30,637 nt of DNA. It comes from a virus. Below the pieces are notes generated by a model that saw nothing but the letters and a program-made list of their open reading frames with translations, had not been told where the DNA came from and did not search any database. The DNA lies in IMG/VR virus record IMGVR_UViG_3300040770_000138, positions 1-30,637 of that record; one strand, written 5' to 3'. The translations under genes were made by a program, and so were the position numbers. Of the stretch, positions 12,106-19,779 are shown piece after piece (within the stretch, counting starts at the first letter, position 1; the number at the start of each line of letters is the position of its first letter).

Positions 12106-12488
12106 GGGATGACTCTAGGGATGTGCTTCGTTCGCGTTTTGACGAAATGTTACGCGCCTGGCACCGTTGGGCCAGCGGCTATCAGCATGTGGGCGGCATC
12201 AACTCCAGCCCGATGTTTCGGGGTGCCGCGCCCAACAAGACACGGGAAGATGACGATGCGGTCGATGGCGCGATTCACAACTCAACGTGTGAGGCCATTA
12301 ACTTCCAGGTGTTTGAAATGTCTCCGGTGCATCGAACGATCCTGCAGCTGCACGCCCGAAACCTGAACGCAGGCGTGGCGGTGTGGTCAAGCCCAAGGCT
12401 GCCGGTTGACCCGGAGGAGCGCGCCATCATCCTCATGGAAGCCTGCAACAGCTTGACGAAACGGCTTATTTTCTGCGGAGTGATTTAA
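12102..12488 (+). CDS. Q-position late regulator candidate, 128 aa
   Basis: A 128-residue protein, last gene of the rightward early operon and immediately upstream of the late promoter, the position of lambda Q. It begins MRDDSRDVLRSRFDEML, has WHRWASGYQHVGG, then an acidic EDDDAVDGAIHNS region and a helical block (FEMSPVHRTILQLHARNLN) that recalls the DNA-binding helices of phage antiterminator and RinA-type activator families. The C-terminus (ERAIILMEACNSLTKRLIF) is helical. Function as an antiterminator is inferred mainly from position and the promoter-terminator pair that follows. ATGA overlap joins it to the homing endonuclease gene. Confidence 0.6.
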   Translation: MRDDSRDVLRSRFDEMLRAWHRWASGYQHVGGINSSPMFRGAAPNKTREDDDAVDGAIHNSTCEAINFQVFEMSPVHRTILQLHARNLNAGVAVWSSPRLPVDPEERAIILMEACNSLTKRLIFCGVI

Positions 12489-12492
12489 ATGC

Positions 12493-12521
12493 TTGACAAC
12501 TGCGGTAAAAGAATTTATTAT
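12493..12521 (+). promoter_or_regulatory. Late promoter (pR'-like)
   Basis: A perfect -35 box TTGACA (12493-12498), a 17-base spacer and TATTAT (12516-12521) make the best sigma-70 promoter in the window. It starts five bases after the stop of the Q-position gene, reads into the late operon, and is followed about 30 bases after its predicted start by a terminator. Confidence 0.9.
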
Positions 12522-12555
12522 TTTTGCCAGTAGGACAGCCACGTCTAAATATTGA

Positions 12556-12587
12556 AGCCGCCTGATGCAAGTCACGCGGCTATTTTT
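12556..12587 (+). terminator. Late leader terminator (tR'-like)
   Basis: AGCCGC (12556-12561) and GCGGCT (12576-12581) form a 6-bp stem that can extend by TGA/TCA inside one C-C mismatch, followed by ATTTTT. It would end transcripts from the late promoter after about 60 bases unless an antiterminator acts, as in the lambda pR'-6S-tR' unit. Confidence 0.8.
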
Positions 12588-12841
12588 ACGCCTGCAGCAT
12601 CGGCCTCAACTACGCGGCCATGTGCCAACTTCCCGATTGCCTGCACGGCACCCATTGACCCCAATCATCGCAAAACCTGATTGCGCAGCGCAGGGGTAAG
12701 TGCGCTGTTTCTCCCACGACTGCGCCACCGTGCCATCAGGGGCGGCGCGAACGGCCACACCCAGCGCGCAAGCGTAGTCCGATGGGGGGTTAGCGCATCA
12801 CACCACGACCTGACGACTCAGGGCGCCTGAAAGGGCATGGC
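12588..12841. other. Late leader without a convincing gene
   Basis: Between the leader terminator and the first small late gene lie about 250 bases without a supported coding region on the plus strand; all plus frames are broken by stops. On the minus strand a 50-codon frame could start at a GTG (12758-12756) and end at 12606. It has no ribosome-binding site that I can see and opposes the late promoter, so it is not called. The region may be untranslated leader. Confidence 0.5.
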
Positions 12842-12994
12842 ATGACGTATTTCAATTTTCACCGCCGTATAGGTTTGACTTCTGGCTATGGCTTGCATTG
12901 GGACAATTACGGGGCCGCCAAGATTCTGACGGTCCGTTGTGGCTGGTCGGCTTTGACGATGGTTGTCCCGTTTGGCCGAAAGGCTCGACCATGA
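12842..12994 (+). CDS. Small late protein before terminase, 50 aa
   Basis: A 50-residue protein beginning MTYFNFHRRIGLTSGYGLHW, with AKILTVRCGWSALTM in the middle and a basic end (FGRKARP). Its stop overlaps the ATG of the terminase small-subunit candidate as ATGA, which supports it. It has the aromatic and basic pattern of small phage proteins I have seen at this place. AAAGGG lies just upstream at 12829-12834. Function unknown. Confidence 0.6.
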   Translation: MTYFNFHRRIGLTSGYGLHWDNYGAAKILTVRCGWSALTMVVPFGRKARP

Positions 12995-13287
12995 CCATCA
13001 AACCCGGCACAGTGCCGAAAACTGCCAACAAGCCGCAACCTAAGGGCGGGAGCCGCAAGGGAATACCGAACAAGGCCACCGGCGAACTCAAGGCAATGAT
13101 CCTGGAGGCGCTGGACAAGGCGGGCGGGGTGAACTACCTGCTGGACTGCGCACATAACGAAAAGACGCAGGGCGCGTTCCTGTCGCTGATTGGCAAGGTG
13201 CTTCCGATGACGATAGCCGGCGACGACAAGAACCCGCTGACGGCGATTGTGCGTATCGAGCGGGTCATTGTTGACCCCAAGCAGTGA
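12991..13287 (+). CDS. Terminase small-subunit candidate, 98 aa
   Basis: A 98-residue protein directly before the large terminase and overlapping it as GTGA. The N-terminus is basic and unstructured (TVPKTANKPQPKGGSRKGIP) with the typical KGIPNKATGELKAMILEAL start of the helical domain, followed by AGGVNYLLDCAHNEKTQGAF and FLSLIGKVLPMTI. Proteins with this pattern precede terminases in many proteobacterial phages and are usually called hypothetical or small terminase. A small terminase would recognise the packaging site and load the motor. It is short for the role, so the call is moderate. Confidence 0.6.
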   Translation: MTIKPGTVPKTANKPQPKGGSRKGIPNKATGELKAMILEALDKAGGVNYLLDCAHNEKTQGAFLSLIGKVLPMTIAGDDKNPLTAIVRIERVIVDPKQ

Positions 13288-14525
13288 CCGCGCTGCAGAT
13301 CCAGACGCCGCGCGTCTATGTGCCGCTGCTGGCCGATGCGCGCTACAAGGGCGCGCATGGGGGGCGGGGTTCAGGCAAGTCGCATTTCTTCGCCGAAATG
13401 CTGATTGAGGAATGCATCCGGGAAAAGACCGATGCGGTCTGCCTTCGGGAGATCCAGAAAAGTTTAAAGTTTTCAGTGAAAAAGCTGCTGGAAAACAAGA
13501 TTGCCAGCATGAATGCCGGCGCGTACTTTGAAGTGCAGAACGAGCAGATCAAGAGCGCAGCGGGCGGGGTCATCATCTTTCAAGGCATGCAGGACCACAC
13601 CAGCGACTCGATCAAGAGTCTGGAAGGCTTCAAGATCGCGTGGTTTGAGGAGGCGCAAACGGCCAGCCAGCGCAGTTTAGATTTATTGCGTCCGACGATA
13701 CGGGCGCCAGGCTCGCAGATTTGGGCCACCTGGAACCCGCGCTTTGCGACCGACCCGATCGACCAGCTGCTTAGAGGCCCGACACCGCCGCCCAGTGCAA
13801 TTGTGGTCGAGGCCAACTACGCCGATAACCCGTGGCTGCCTGACGAGCTGACGGAGGAGATGGAATACGACAAGCGCCGCGACCCGGACAAGTACGCGCA
13901 TATCTGGCTGGGCAAGTACCAAAGCAACACCAGCAGCCGGGTTTTCAAGAACTGGACGATTGAGGAATTTGAGGTCGATCCGGCCGCTTTGATTCGCCAG
14001 GGGGCGGATTGGGGGTTTAGCGTCGATCCGACGGTTCTGGTTCAGGCCTACATCGTGGGCAGGAGGCTTTACATCCCGTATGAAGCGTACCGCGTCGGCT
14101 GCGAGATTGTCGATACGCCGGATTTGTTCATGAGCCTGCCGGATGCCGAGAAGTGGCCGATGGTGGCCGACAGCGCCCGGCCGGAAACCATCAGCCACCT
14201 GCGCAAGAACGGCTTTCCGAAGATCACCAGCGCCATCAAGGGGCCGAAGTCGGTCGAGGAAGGCGTCGGGTTCCTGCAGGGCTTTGACATCGTGGTGCAT
14301 CCACGGTGCAAGCACACGATTGACGAATTGACGCTGTACAGCTACAAGACCGACCCGCTGGACGAGTCGAAGGTGCTGCCGGTGTTGGCCGACAAAGACA
14401 ACCATGTGATTGATGCGCTGCGCTACGCCATGGAAGGCGCAAGGCGCGCCCGGCCTGCGGCTGACCGCACAGTGCACGAAAAAAAGTACAACCACGCGCA
14501 AGGCGCCGGGGGATGGATGGCATGA
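13284..14525 (+). CDS. terL: Terminase large subunit
   Basis: The 413-residue packaging motor and nuclease (Terminase_3/PBSX-like). The ATPase has Walker A GGRGSGKS (26-33), Walker B IAWFEE (118-123) and the coupling motif ATWNP (148-152). The RNase H-like nuclease has acidic residues Asp242 in GADWGFSVDPT, Asp296 in ADSARPE and Asp377 in DNHVIDALRYAM. It cuts concatemers and pumps DNA through the portal into the procapsid. The start is GTG at 13284, overlapping the small-subunit stop. Full-length and intact. Confidence 0.95.
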   Translation: MTALQIQTPRVYVPLLADARYKGAHGGRGSGKSHFFAEMLIEECIREKTDAVCLREIQKSLKFSVKKLLENKIASMNAGAYFEVQNEQIKSAAGGVIIFQGMQDHTSDSIKSLEGFKIAWFEEAQTASQRSLDLLRPTIRAPGSQIWATWNPRFATDPIDQLLRGPTPPPSAIVVEANYADNPWLPDELTEEMEYDKRRDPDKYAHIWLGKYQSNTSSRVFKNWTIEEFEVDPAALIRQGADWGFSVDPTVLVQAYIVGRRLYIPYEAYRVGCEIVDTPDLFMSLPDAEKWPMVADSARPETISHLRKNGFPKITSAIKGPKSVEEGVGFLQGFDIVVHPRCKHTIDELTLYSYKTDPLDESKVLPVLADKDNHVIDALRYAMEGARRARPAADRTVHEKKYNHAQGAGGWMA

Positions 14526-14863
14526 AAGTTGATTATGAAAATGAACATTCAAGCTGCATGGTGTTGAAGCGTGAGTTTCTGCCCGTGGGTGCGTTTGAGC
14601 TTCACGACCTGCAAACCGAGGAAGACTTTAGAGGCCAGGGCTGCGCCACCGAACTGCTGCAGCAAGTCTGCCACGACGCCGACATTGAAGGCGCTGTGCT
14701 GGTGCTGTCGTCTGCCAGCGAAGCCCTGCACGCCTTTTACCAGCGCTTTGGCTTTTCCGCGATCCAACCGCGCCCGGCGCTCATGGCGCGCATGCCGCAA
14801 ATTTACAAAGTCAAAATGAACCCTATTTCCTCCGCTGCTTTCAGCGTGCTGCATGGCCGATAA
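14522..14863 (+). CDS. GNAT-family N-acetyltransferase, 113 aa
   Basis: A compact 113-residue GNAT protein. The acetyl-CoA-binding motif A is visible as DFRGQGCATELLQQV (R37-x2-G-x-A42), motif B as ALHAFYQRFGFSAI (about 69-82). A transferred acetyl group on a protein or small molecule is expected; the substrate is unknown. It starts with ATGA overlap at the terminase stop and overlaps the portal gene by 11 bases, so it is co-expressed with packaging genes. A GNAT in this place is unusual for P22-like modules. Confidence 0.85.
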   Translation: MKVDYENEHSSCMVLKREFLPVGAFELHDLQTEEDFRGQGCATELLQQVCHDADIEGAVLVLSSASEALHAFYQRFGFSAIQPRPALMARMPQIYKVKMNPISSAAFSVLHGR

Positions 14864-17057
14864 GCCGTCCATTGTCGAGACCGCCAAGGCCCGCTACCGG
14901 CGCGCCAGGGACGCCTACGGCACGCTGCGCCAGCAGGCCATTGCGGACACGAAATTCGTCATGGGCGACAGCGAAAACCGCTGGCAGTGGCCGGATGACG
15001 TGTATGAAAAGCGCTCGGCGGTCAGCGGCAAGCCCTGCCTGACGATCAACATCACGGCGCAGCACTGCAACCAGATCATCAACTCCATCCGCCAGAACCG
15101 CCCGAGTGCGAAAGTCTCGCCGGTCGATGGCGATGGCGACAAAAAGACCGCGCTGATTCTGGGCGGGATGCTGCGCGCCATCCAGAGCTACAGCAATGCC
15201 GACACCGCCCACGACACGGCCGCTGAGCACTCGGTTTACGGCGGCGAAGGGTATTGGCGCATCCTCACCGAATACGAGACCCCTGAGTCGTTTGACCAGA
15301 TTATCACCATCAAGCCGCTGGTCAATCCGCAGCTGGTTTACATCGACCCGGACGCCATCGAGCCCGACCGATCGGATGCCAAATGGGGGTTTATCTTTGA
15401 GGACCTGAGCAAAGAGCAGGCCGCCGAAGAGCATCCCGACATGGACGCATCGAGCTGGGTTGAGGATGATTCAGGCTGGGTGGGCAAGGATTCGATCCGC
15501 CGCGCTGAATACTTCTGGTGCGAGTCCGAAGCCGACACGCTGCTGAAACTGGCCGATGGCTCAATTTCATTGGCCTCCAAGCTGCCCAAGGGTGTCAAGG
15601 TCATGGGCAACTACCTGGTCAAGCCAGACGGCGGCCAGATTGAGATTGTTGCGCAGCGCGAGACCAGCCGCAAAGTCTGGTACTGGTGCAAGCTGCTGGG
15701 GGGCGATGCCAAGCCGATTGAAAAGCGCGTCTGGCCCGGCCAGTACCTGCCGATCATTACCGTGGTGGGCAAGGAAGTGAACGTCAATGGCGAGATCGTG
15801 CGCAAAGGCGTTGTCCGCGACCTGAAGGACTCGGGCCGCATGGTCAACTACAGCTATTCGGCTGCGGTTGAAACCGTGGCGCTGCAGAACAAAGTGCCTT
15901 ACCTTGCGTCGGCCGAGTCCATTGAGGGATTCGAATCCATTTGGGGTGCGGCGAACATGGAAAACCGCGCCTACCTGCCGTACAACGCATTGGATGCAGA
16001 CGGCAATGCGCTGCAGATGCCATCGCGCCAGGCGCCCGCCACGATGGCCACGGCCCAGGTGCAGATGCTGCAATTGTCGGTCGAGCAGATGCGCGCCAGT
16101 TCTGGCCAGCAAAATGCCAATTTTGGCATCCGCAGCGAAGCGCAAAGCGGGGTCGGTATTCAACGGCTCAAAGCCCAGGGCGAGATTGCCACCTTTCACT
16201 TTCCCGACAACCTGGCGCGCGCGCTGGGCTACGAGGCCAAAGTGATTCTGGACCTGATCCCTAAGCTGTATGACACCAAGCGCATCGTCCGTGTGCTGGG
16301 CCTTGATGGCAAGCAGACCGCCGCCATGCTGGACCCCGACATGGACGCGGCGCATCAGGAAACCCAGGACGAGGCCATTGAGGCGGCTTTTAACCCGCTG
16401 GTGGGCCGCTATGACGTGTCCATCGACACCGGCCCGAGTTACCAGACCCAGCGCCAGGAAAGCGCCGATGCGCTCACCAGCCTGACCAAATCCATGCCGC
16501 ACCTGAACGATGTGGCGGCGGATTTGGTGGTGCGCTCCTACGACTTCCCGATGGCCGAAGAAATCGCAACCCGGCTGGAAAAGGCCCTGCCGCCTGGCTT
16601 GAAAGAGCAGAAGGGCCAGGCCGCCATCCCGCCAGAAGCGCAGCAAGCCATGGCGCAAATGAAGCAGCAGATGGCGCAAATGGGCGAAGCGCTGGGCAAG
16701 GCCGGCGACGAGGTGGACAAGCTGGAAGCCGACCACGAAGCCGCCGAACATGCCAACCGCATTGCGTCCGAAGGCCGGGAGGTGGACCGCTTCAAGGCCG
16801 AAACCGAACGGCTCAAGCTGGTCATGCCGTTTCTCAATCAAAAGTCACTGCAGGAGCTGGCCGCCAGCGTGGGCCTGCAAGCGCGCAGCACGCCTGACAT
16901 TGCCACCGGGCCGCAGCCGCAAGAGCCAGAAGCTGCGCAGGAGGCCATGGAGCCGCTGCCCGAGATCGCAGAGCCGCCCGGCATAGCCGAGCCACAACCA
17001 CCCGAACAAGCGCCCGACCAAGGCGCTTTTTCTTTGCCTGAACCGATTCCGGCGTAA
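14853..17057 (+). CDS. Portal protein, P22 gp1-like
   Basis: A 734-residue portal, close to the 725 of P22 gp1. It forms the dodecameric ring at one capsid vertex through which DNA is packaged and ejected. Family blocks include FVMGDSENRWQWPDDV, PCLTINITAQHCNQIINSIR, YGGEGYWRI, YIDPDAIEPDRSDAKWGF and SGVGIQRLKAQGEIATFHF. A long C-terminal coiled coil (about 590-660, MAQMKQQMAQMGEALG onward) corresponds to the P22 barrel, and the last 60 residues are Pro- and Glu-rich. Intact and full-length. Confidence 0.93.
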   Translation: MADKPSIVETAKARYRRARDAYGTLRQQAIADTKFVMGDSENRWQWPDDVYEKRSAVSGKPCLTINITAQHCNQIINSIRQNRPSAKVSPVDGDGDKKTALILGGMLRAIQSYSNADTAHDTAAEHSVYGGEGYWRILTEYETPESFDQIITIKPLVNPQLVYIDPDAIEPDRSDAKWGFIFEDLSKEQAAEEHPDMDASSWVEDDSGWVGKDSIRRAEYFWCESEADTLLKLADGSISLASKLPKGVKVMGNYLVKPDGGQIEIVAQRETSRKVWYWCKLLGGDAKPIEKRVWPGQYLPIITVVGKEVNVNGEIVRKGVVRDLKDSGRMVNYSYSAAVETVALQNKVPYLASAESIEGFESIWGAANMENRAYLPYNALDADGNALQMPSRQAPATMATAQVQMLQLSVEQMRASSGQQNANFGIRSEAQSGVGIQRLKAQGEIATFHFPDNLARALGYEAKVILDLIPKLYDTKRIVRVLGLDGKQTAAMLDPDMDAAHQETQDEAIEAAFNPLVGRYDVSIDTGPSYQTQRQESADALTSLTKSMPHLNDVAADLVVRSYDFPMAEEIATRLEKALPPGLKEQKGQAAIPPEAQQAMAQMKQQMAQMGEALGKAGDEVDKLEADHEAAEHANRIASEGREVDRFKAETERLKLVMPFLNQKSLQELAASVGLQARSTPDIATGPQPQEPEAAQEAMEPLPEIAEPPGIAEPQPPEQAPDQGAFSLPEPIPA

Positions 17058-17069
17058 CGCCACCCGCTA

Positions 17070-17087
17070 CCCGTTGCGTCTAACGGG
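17070..17087 (+). promoter_or_regulatory. Hairpin between portal and scaffold genes
   Basis: CCCGTT (17070-17075) and AACGGG (17082-17087) form a perfect 6-bp stem with a 6-base loop in the 54-base gap before the scaffold gene. No T run follows. The scaffold start at 17112 has no strong Shine-Dalgarno. In P22, scaffolding synthesis is autoregulated after transcription, so an RNA control site here is conceivable. Confidence 0.35.
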
Positions 17088-17111
17088 GTCGAGCCGCCAG
17101 GCTTTCACACG

Positions 17112-17888
17112 ATGACCATTGACACGCAAGAACTTGATGCGGGCTTGCCCGCGCCCGTCGCACCTGATGACGTTAACCCAGGGCTGACCACGCCAGCGGG
17201 CACTGCGCCTGCCGGGGAAGTGGATGAATCCAAGCAGGATGAGCCGGCCAAGACCTTCACGCAAGCGGAAGTTGACGCATTGGTTCAAAAACGGCTCTTG
17301 AAGGAAGAACGCCGGGTGCACCGCCGGGTCGAGCAGCAGATGCGCGAGCAGACTGAGGCACAGACCCGCGAGATTGCGCCAAAGCGTGACGAATTCAGGG
17401 ACGATGACGCGTATTTCCAGGCCCAGATCGAGCACCTGGCCGAGAAAAAAGCCGCCGAAAAGCTGCAGCAGCGCGAACAAGCCACCGAAGCCACCCGGCG
17501 AAGCGAAAGCTTCATCGAAAAGGCCGAGAAAGCCAGCGAGCGCTACCCGGATTTTCAGTCGGTGGTCAGTAACCCTGCGCTGCGCATCAACGACGAGATG
17601 GCCGAGTTCATTTCCGAGTCCGATGCCGGCGCGGACCTGGCGTATTTTCTGGGCAAGAACCCGACCAAAGCCGCCGAAATCGCCGGCCTGTCTCCCATGA
17701 AGGCTGCGCGCGAGCTGACCCGCATTGAAAGCGAGCTGCCCGCCCGTCCGTCTGTCAAGACCTCCAGCGCGCCCGCGCCAATCAGCCCGATTGGCAACCG
17801 GGGCAGCGCCAGCCCGACCATCGCAAACGCTGACTTCTCGGAGTACAAAAAACTCCGGGCGGCCCAGGGCGCGCGCTGGTCACGTTAA
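17112..17888 (+). CDS. Scaffolding protein, P22 gp8-like role
   Basis: A 258-residue acidic, highly helical protein between portal and coat, the place and character of P22 gp8 (303 residues). The N-terminal 50 residues are Pro-rich and disordered. A charged coiled coil runs from about 55 to 145 (VDALVQKRLLKEERRVHRRV, KKAAEKLQQREQATEATRR). The C-terminus ends in EYKKLRAAQGARWSR, a basic helix like the coat-binding end of scaffolds. It would guide coat assembly into procapsids and then leave. Confidence 0.85.
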   Translation: MTIDTQELDAGLPAPVAPDDVNPGLTTPAGTAPAGEVDESKQDEPAKTFTQAEVDALVQKRLLKEERRVHRRVEQQMREQTEAQTREIAPKRDEFRDDDAYFQAQIEHLAEKKAAEKLQQREQATEATRRSESFIEKAEKASERYPDFQSVVSNPALRINDEMAEFISESDAGADLAYFLGKNPTKAAEIAGLSPMKAARELTRIESELPARPSVKTSSAPAPISPIGNRGSASPTIANADFSEYKKLRAAQGARWSR

Positions 17889-17908
17889 CCATTTTTTGAA
17901 AGTCCCTC

Positions 17909-19117
17909 ATGAGCAATATTCTTGTCACCAATGCCATCGTCGCCAAAGAAGCGCTGGCCATCCTGCAAAACATGGTCGGCTTCGCGAAGAACGTGAACCG
18001 CGACTTTGAAAGCGAATTCACCGGCAACCAAGGCCGTGGCTACTCGCCCGGCCAGACCATCAACATCAAGAAGCCGCCGCGCTACACCTACCGCGCCGGC
18101 CGCGTGGCAGCGCCGCAAGCCACGGTGGAAACCAGCCTGCCCATCACCTTGTCACAAGGCGGCGCGGACCTGAATTTCTCCAACTTTGAAAAGACCGTCA
18201 GCCTGCAGCAATTCGAGCGCAAGATGCAGGCCGCTGTCGTGGCTGTGGTCAACGAGATCGACCGCCAAGGCCTGGACATGGCGCGCCGAACGACCGCCAA
18301 CGCCGTGGGCACGCCCGGCACCCTGCCATCGACTCAGGCCGCCGCCTATGCGCTGCTGACCGGCGCGAACCAAAAACTCGACGAGATGGCCGCGCCCCGT
18401 GATGGCCAGCGCTCCTTGATCGTCAACCCGGCCATGAACGGCTCGCTGCTGCAAGGCTTTGGCGGCCTGTTCAACCCCGGCGCGCCGGTATCGAAGGGCT
18501 ACACCTCGGGCATGTTCCAGAACGCCTTTGGACTGGATGTGTCGATGGACCAGAACGTCGCGCGCCACGTCAACGGCACCGCAGTCGCCGGCACCAACAC
18601 CGTGTCGGGCGCGGGCCAATCCGGCTCGGCGCTGACCACTGCCGCGCTGAACGGCACGCTCACCGTGGGAACGGTGTTCACCGTCGCCGGCGTCAATGCG
18701 GTCAACCCGCAATCACGTCAGGACACCGGCAGCTTGCAACAGTTCGTGGTCACCGCCCCTGCTGCCGCGTCGGCCACCTCGGTCGCCATCTTCCCGGCCA
18801 TCGTGACCTCGGGCGCCTTCCAGACCGTGACCGCTTCACCCGCCAACGGCGCGGCCATCACCATCCTGGGCGCTGCTTCGGCCGCCTATGACAGCAATGT
18901 GATTTACCACCGCGACGCGTTCACGCTGGCGATGGTGCCCATGGCTGAGCCCGACGCCGGCACCGGCGCCAAGGTCACGCAAATGAGCGATGACGGCTTT
19001 TCTGTGAAGGTCACGACCTTCTACGACGGCGTGAACGACAACAACATCATGCGCCTGGATGTGCTGTTTGGCTGGGCCGCCCCGTATGGCGAACTGGCTT
19101 GCAAGGTCGTCGCCTAA
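17909..19117 (+). CDS. Major coat protein, P22 gp5-like
   Basis: A 402-residue HK97-fold coat protein of the P22 type (gp5 is 430 residues). Recognisable blocks are NILVTNAIVAKEALAIL at the N-terminus, RDFESEF, GQTINIKKPPRY, LPITLSQGGADLNF, MFQNAFGLDVSMDQNVARH and HRDAFTLAMVPM. Residues about 225-330 (GTLTVGTVFTVAGVNAVNPQ, LQQFVVTAPAA) form the inserted beta domain that stabilises P22 coat subunits. The start at 17909 is preceded by TTTTTTGAAAGTCCCTC. It is the most abundant virion protein. Confidence 0.93.
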   Translation: MSNILVTNAIVAKEALAILQNMVGFAKNVNRDFESEFTGNQGRGYSPGQTINIKKPPRYTYRAGRVAAPQATVETSLPITLSQGGADLNFSNFEKTVSLQQFERKMQAAVVAVVNEIDRQGLDMARRTTANAVGTPGTLPSTQAAAYALLTGANQKLDEMAAPRDGQRSLIVNPAMNGSLLQGFGGLFNPGAPVSKGYTSGMFQNAFGLDVSMDQNVARHVNGTAVAGTNTVSGAGQSGSALTTAALNGTLTVGTVFTVAGVNAVNPQSRQDTGSLQQFVVTAPAAASATSVAIFPAIVTSGAFQTVTASPANGAAITILGAASAAYDSNVIYHRDAFTLAMVPMAEPDAGTGAKVTQMSDDGFSVKVTTFYDGVNDNNIMRLDVLFGWAAPYGELACKVVA

Positions 19118-19126
19118 GCACCCGAA

Positions 19127-19157
19127 CCCGCTTCGGCGGGCTCCCTTCCTTTTTTGA
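19127..19157 (+). terminator. Hairpin after the coat gene, weak terminator
   Basis: CCCGC (19127-19131), TTCG tetraloop, GCGGG (19136-19140), then CTCCCTTCC and a run of T (19150-19155). The T run is nine bases from the stem, so termination may be partial and would step down expression after the coat gene; the hairpin could also protect the coat message from 3' decay. Confidence 0.5.
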
Positions 19158-19167
19158 AAGCTCCATC

Positions 19168-19563
19168 ATGATTCTCCTTTTCCGTGCGTATGACGCCTAC
19201 CCCACCGGCACCATTGTCCAGCTGCCCACTTCTGTTGAAGCCGCACTGGTGGCCCAGGGACTGGCCACGTTCAGCGCTGGGCCAGTCACGCCTGGCGCTG
19301 TCAATGTGGGCAACCAAGTGGCGGGCCGCGTCGGTATTGCCGCTGCTGGCATCAGTGTGGTCATCAGTTCGCCCGGCATCACGGCTGAAACCAAGGTCAA
19401 TGCGGTGATTGCCCAGGCCGCCGCTGACACCACCGCCCTGTACGTGGCCCGCGCCCTGTGCGCGGCCGGCTCCGTGACGCTGTACCTCAATGCGGCCGCG
19501 ACTGCCGCCGTGGCCATTGATTGGTACTTGGTGAACCCGTCTGGCCTGACCCCAAAGAACTAA
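19168..19563 (+). CDS. Structural protein of unknown function after coat, 131 aa
   Basis: A 131-residue protein right after the coat gene. It begins MILLFRAYDAYPTGTIVQLP and has beta-rich Ala/Val/Gly stretches (GRVGIAAAGISVVISSPGI, GSVTLYLNAAATAAVAIDWY). Its position suggests a head decoration or minor capsid protein. The start at 19168 is preceded by the same TTTTTTGAAAG leader as the coat gene, which suggests high, similar expression. No family recognised. Confidence 0.65.
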   Translation: MILLFRAYDAYPTGTIVQLPTSVEAALVAQGLATFSAGPVTPGAVNVGNQVAGRVGIAAAGISVVISSPGITAETKVNAVIAQAAADTTALYVARALCAAGSVTLYLNAAATAAVAIDWYLVNPSGLTPKN

Positions 19564-19571
19564 CACCAATC

Positions 19572-19595
19572 GCTCCCGCCTCGGCGGGGGCTTTT
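19572..19595 (+). terminator. Hairpin with T tract
   Basis: CTCCCGC, a CTCG loop and GCGGGGG make a strong stem (about 19573-19590), followed by CTTTT. It lies between the 131-aa gene and the 55-aa gene and, like the hairpin after coat, would lower expression of the downstream head-completion genes. Confidence 0.6.
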
Positions 19596-19611
19596 CCCTG
19601 AGATTTTCCCC

Positions 19612-19779
19612 ATGTTCCAAGAATTCCCCAAATGCCTTTATCAAGGCGGCGCGGTCGATGCCGCCTTTTGTATGGTCCTCGACCCGCAAGAAGAAGCCCA
19701 GGCACGCCAGGAAGGCTTTGCCATGGCCGGCGAGTCGCAAGCAAAAGCCAAACCCTCACGCAAAGCAAAGGCGCTGTAA
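19612..19779 (+). CDS. Small structural-module protein, 55 aa
   Basis: A 55-codon gene between the hairpin and the gp4-like gene. It begins MFQEFPKCLYQGGAVDAAFC, continues with DPQEEAQARQEGFAMAGESQ and ends in a Lys-rich tail (KAKPSRKAKAL). The stop TAA is followed at once by the next ATG. Proteins with a YxGG start and an EEAQARAEGF-like segment are common beside coat genes of phages; function unknown. Confidence 0.7.
   Translation: MFQEFPKCLYQGGAVDAAFCMVLDPQEEAQARQEGFAMAGESQAKAKPSRKAKAL

Noticed and set aside
12500-12512. CGGTAAAA within the late promoter, similar to part of the right operator
   Set aside because: Only one half of the operator is matched and the CGATA arm is missing, so it is probably chance.
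12606-12758. A 50-codon minus-strand frame with GTG start in the late leader
   Set aside because: It has no ribosome-binding site or promoter, opposes the strong late promoter and matches nothing I know. It stays a weak possibility.
13683-14552. A 289-codon open frame on the minus strand
   Set aside because: It is antisense to the terminase gene with its Walker and nuclease motifs, and shows no family features.
15567-16841. A 424-codon open frame on the minus strand
   Set aside because: It is antisense to the portal gene, which is securely identified; the reading is His/Leu/Arg-rich shadow sequence.
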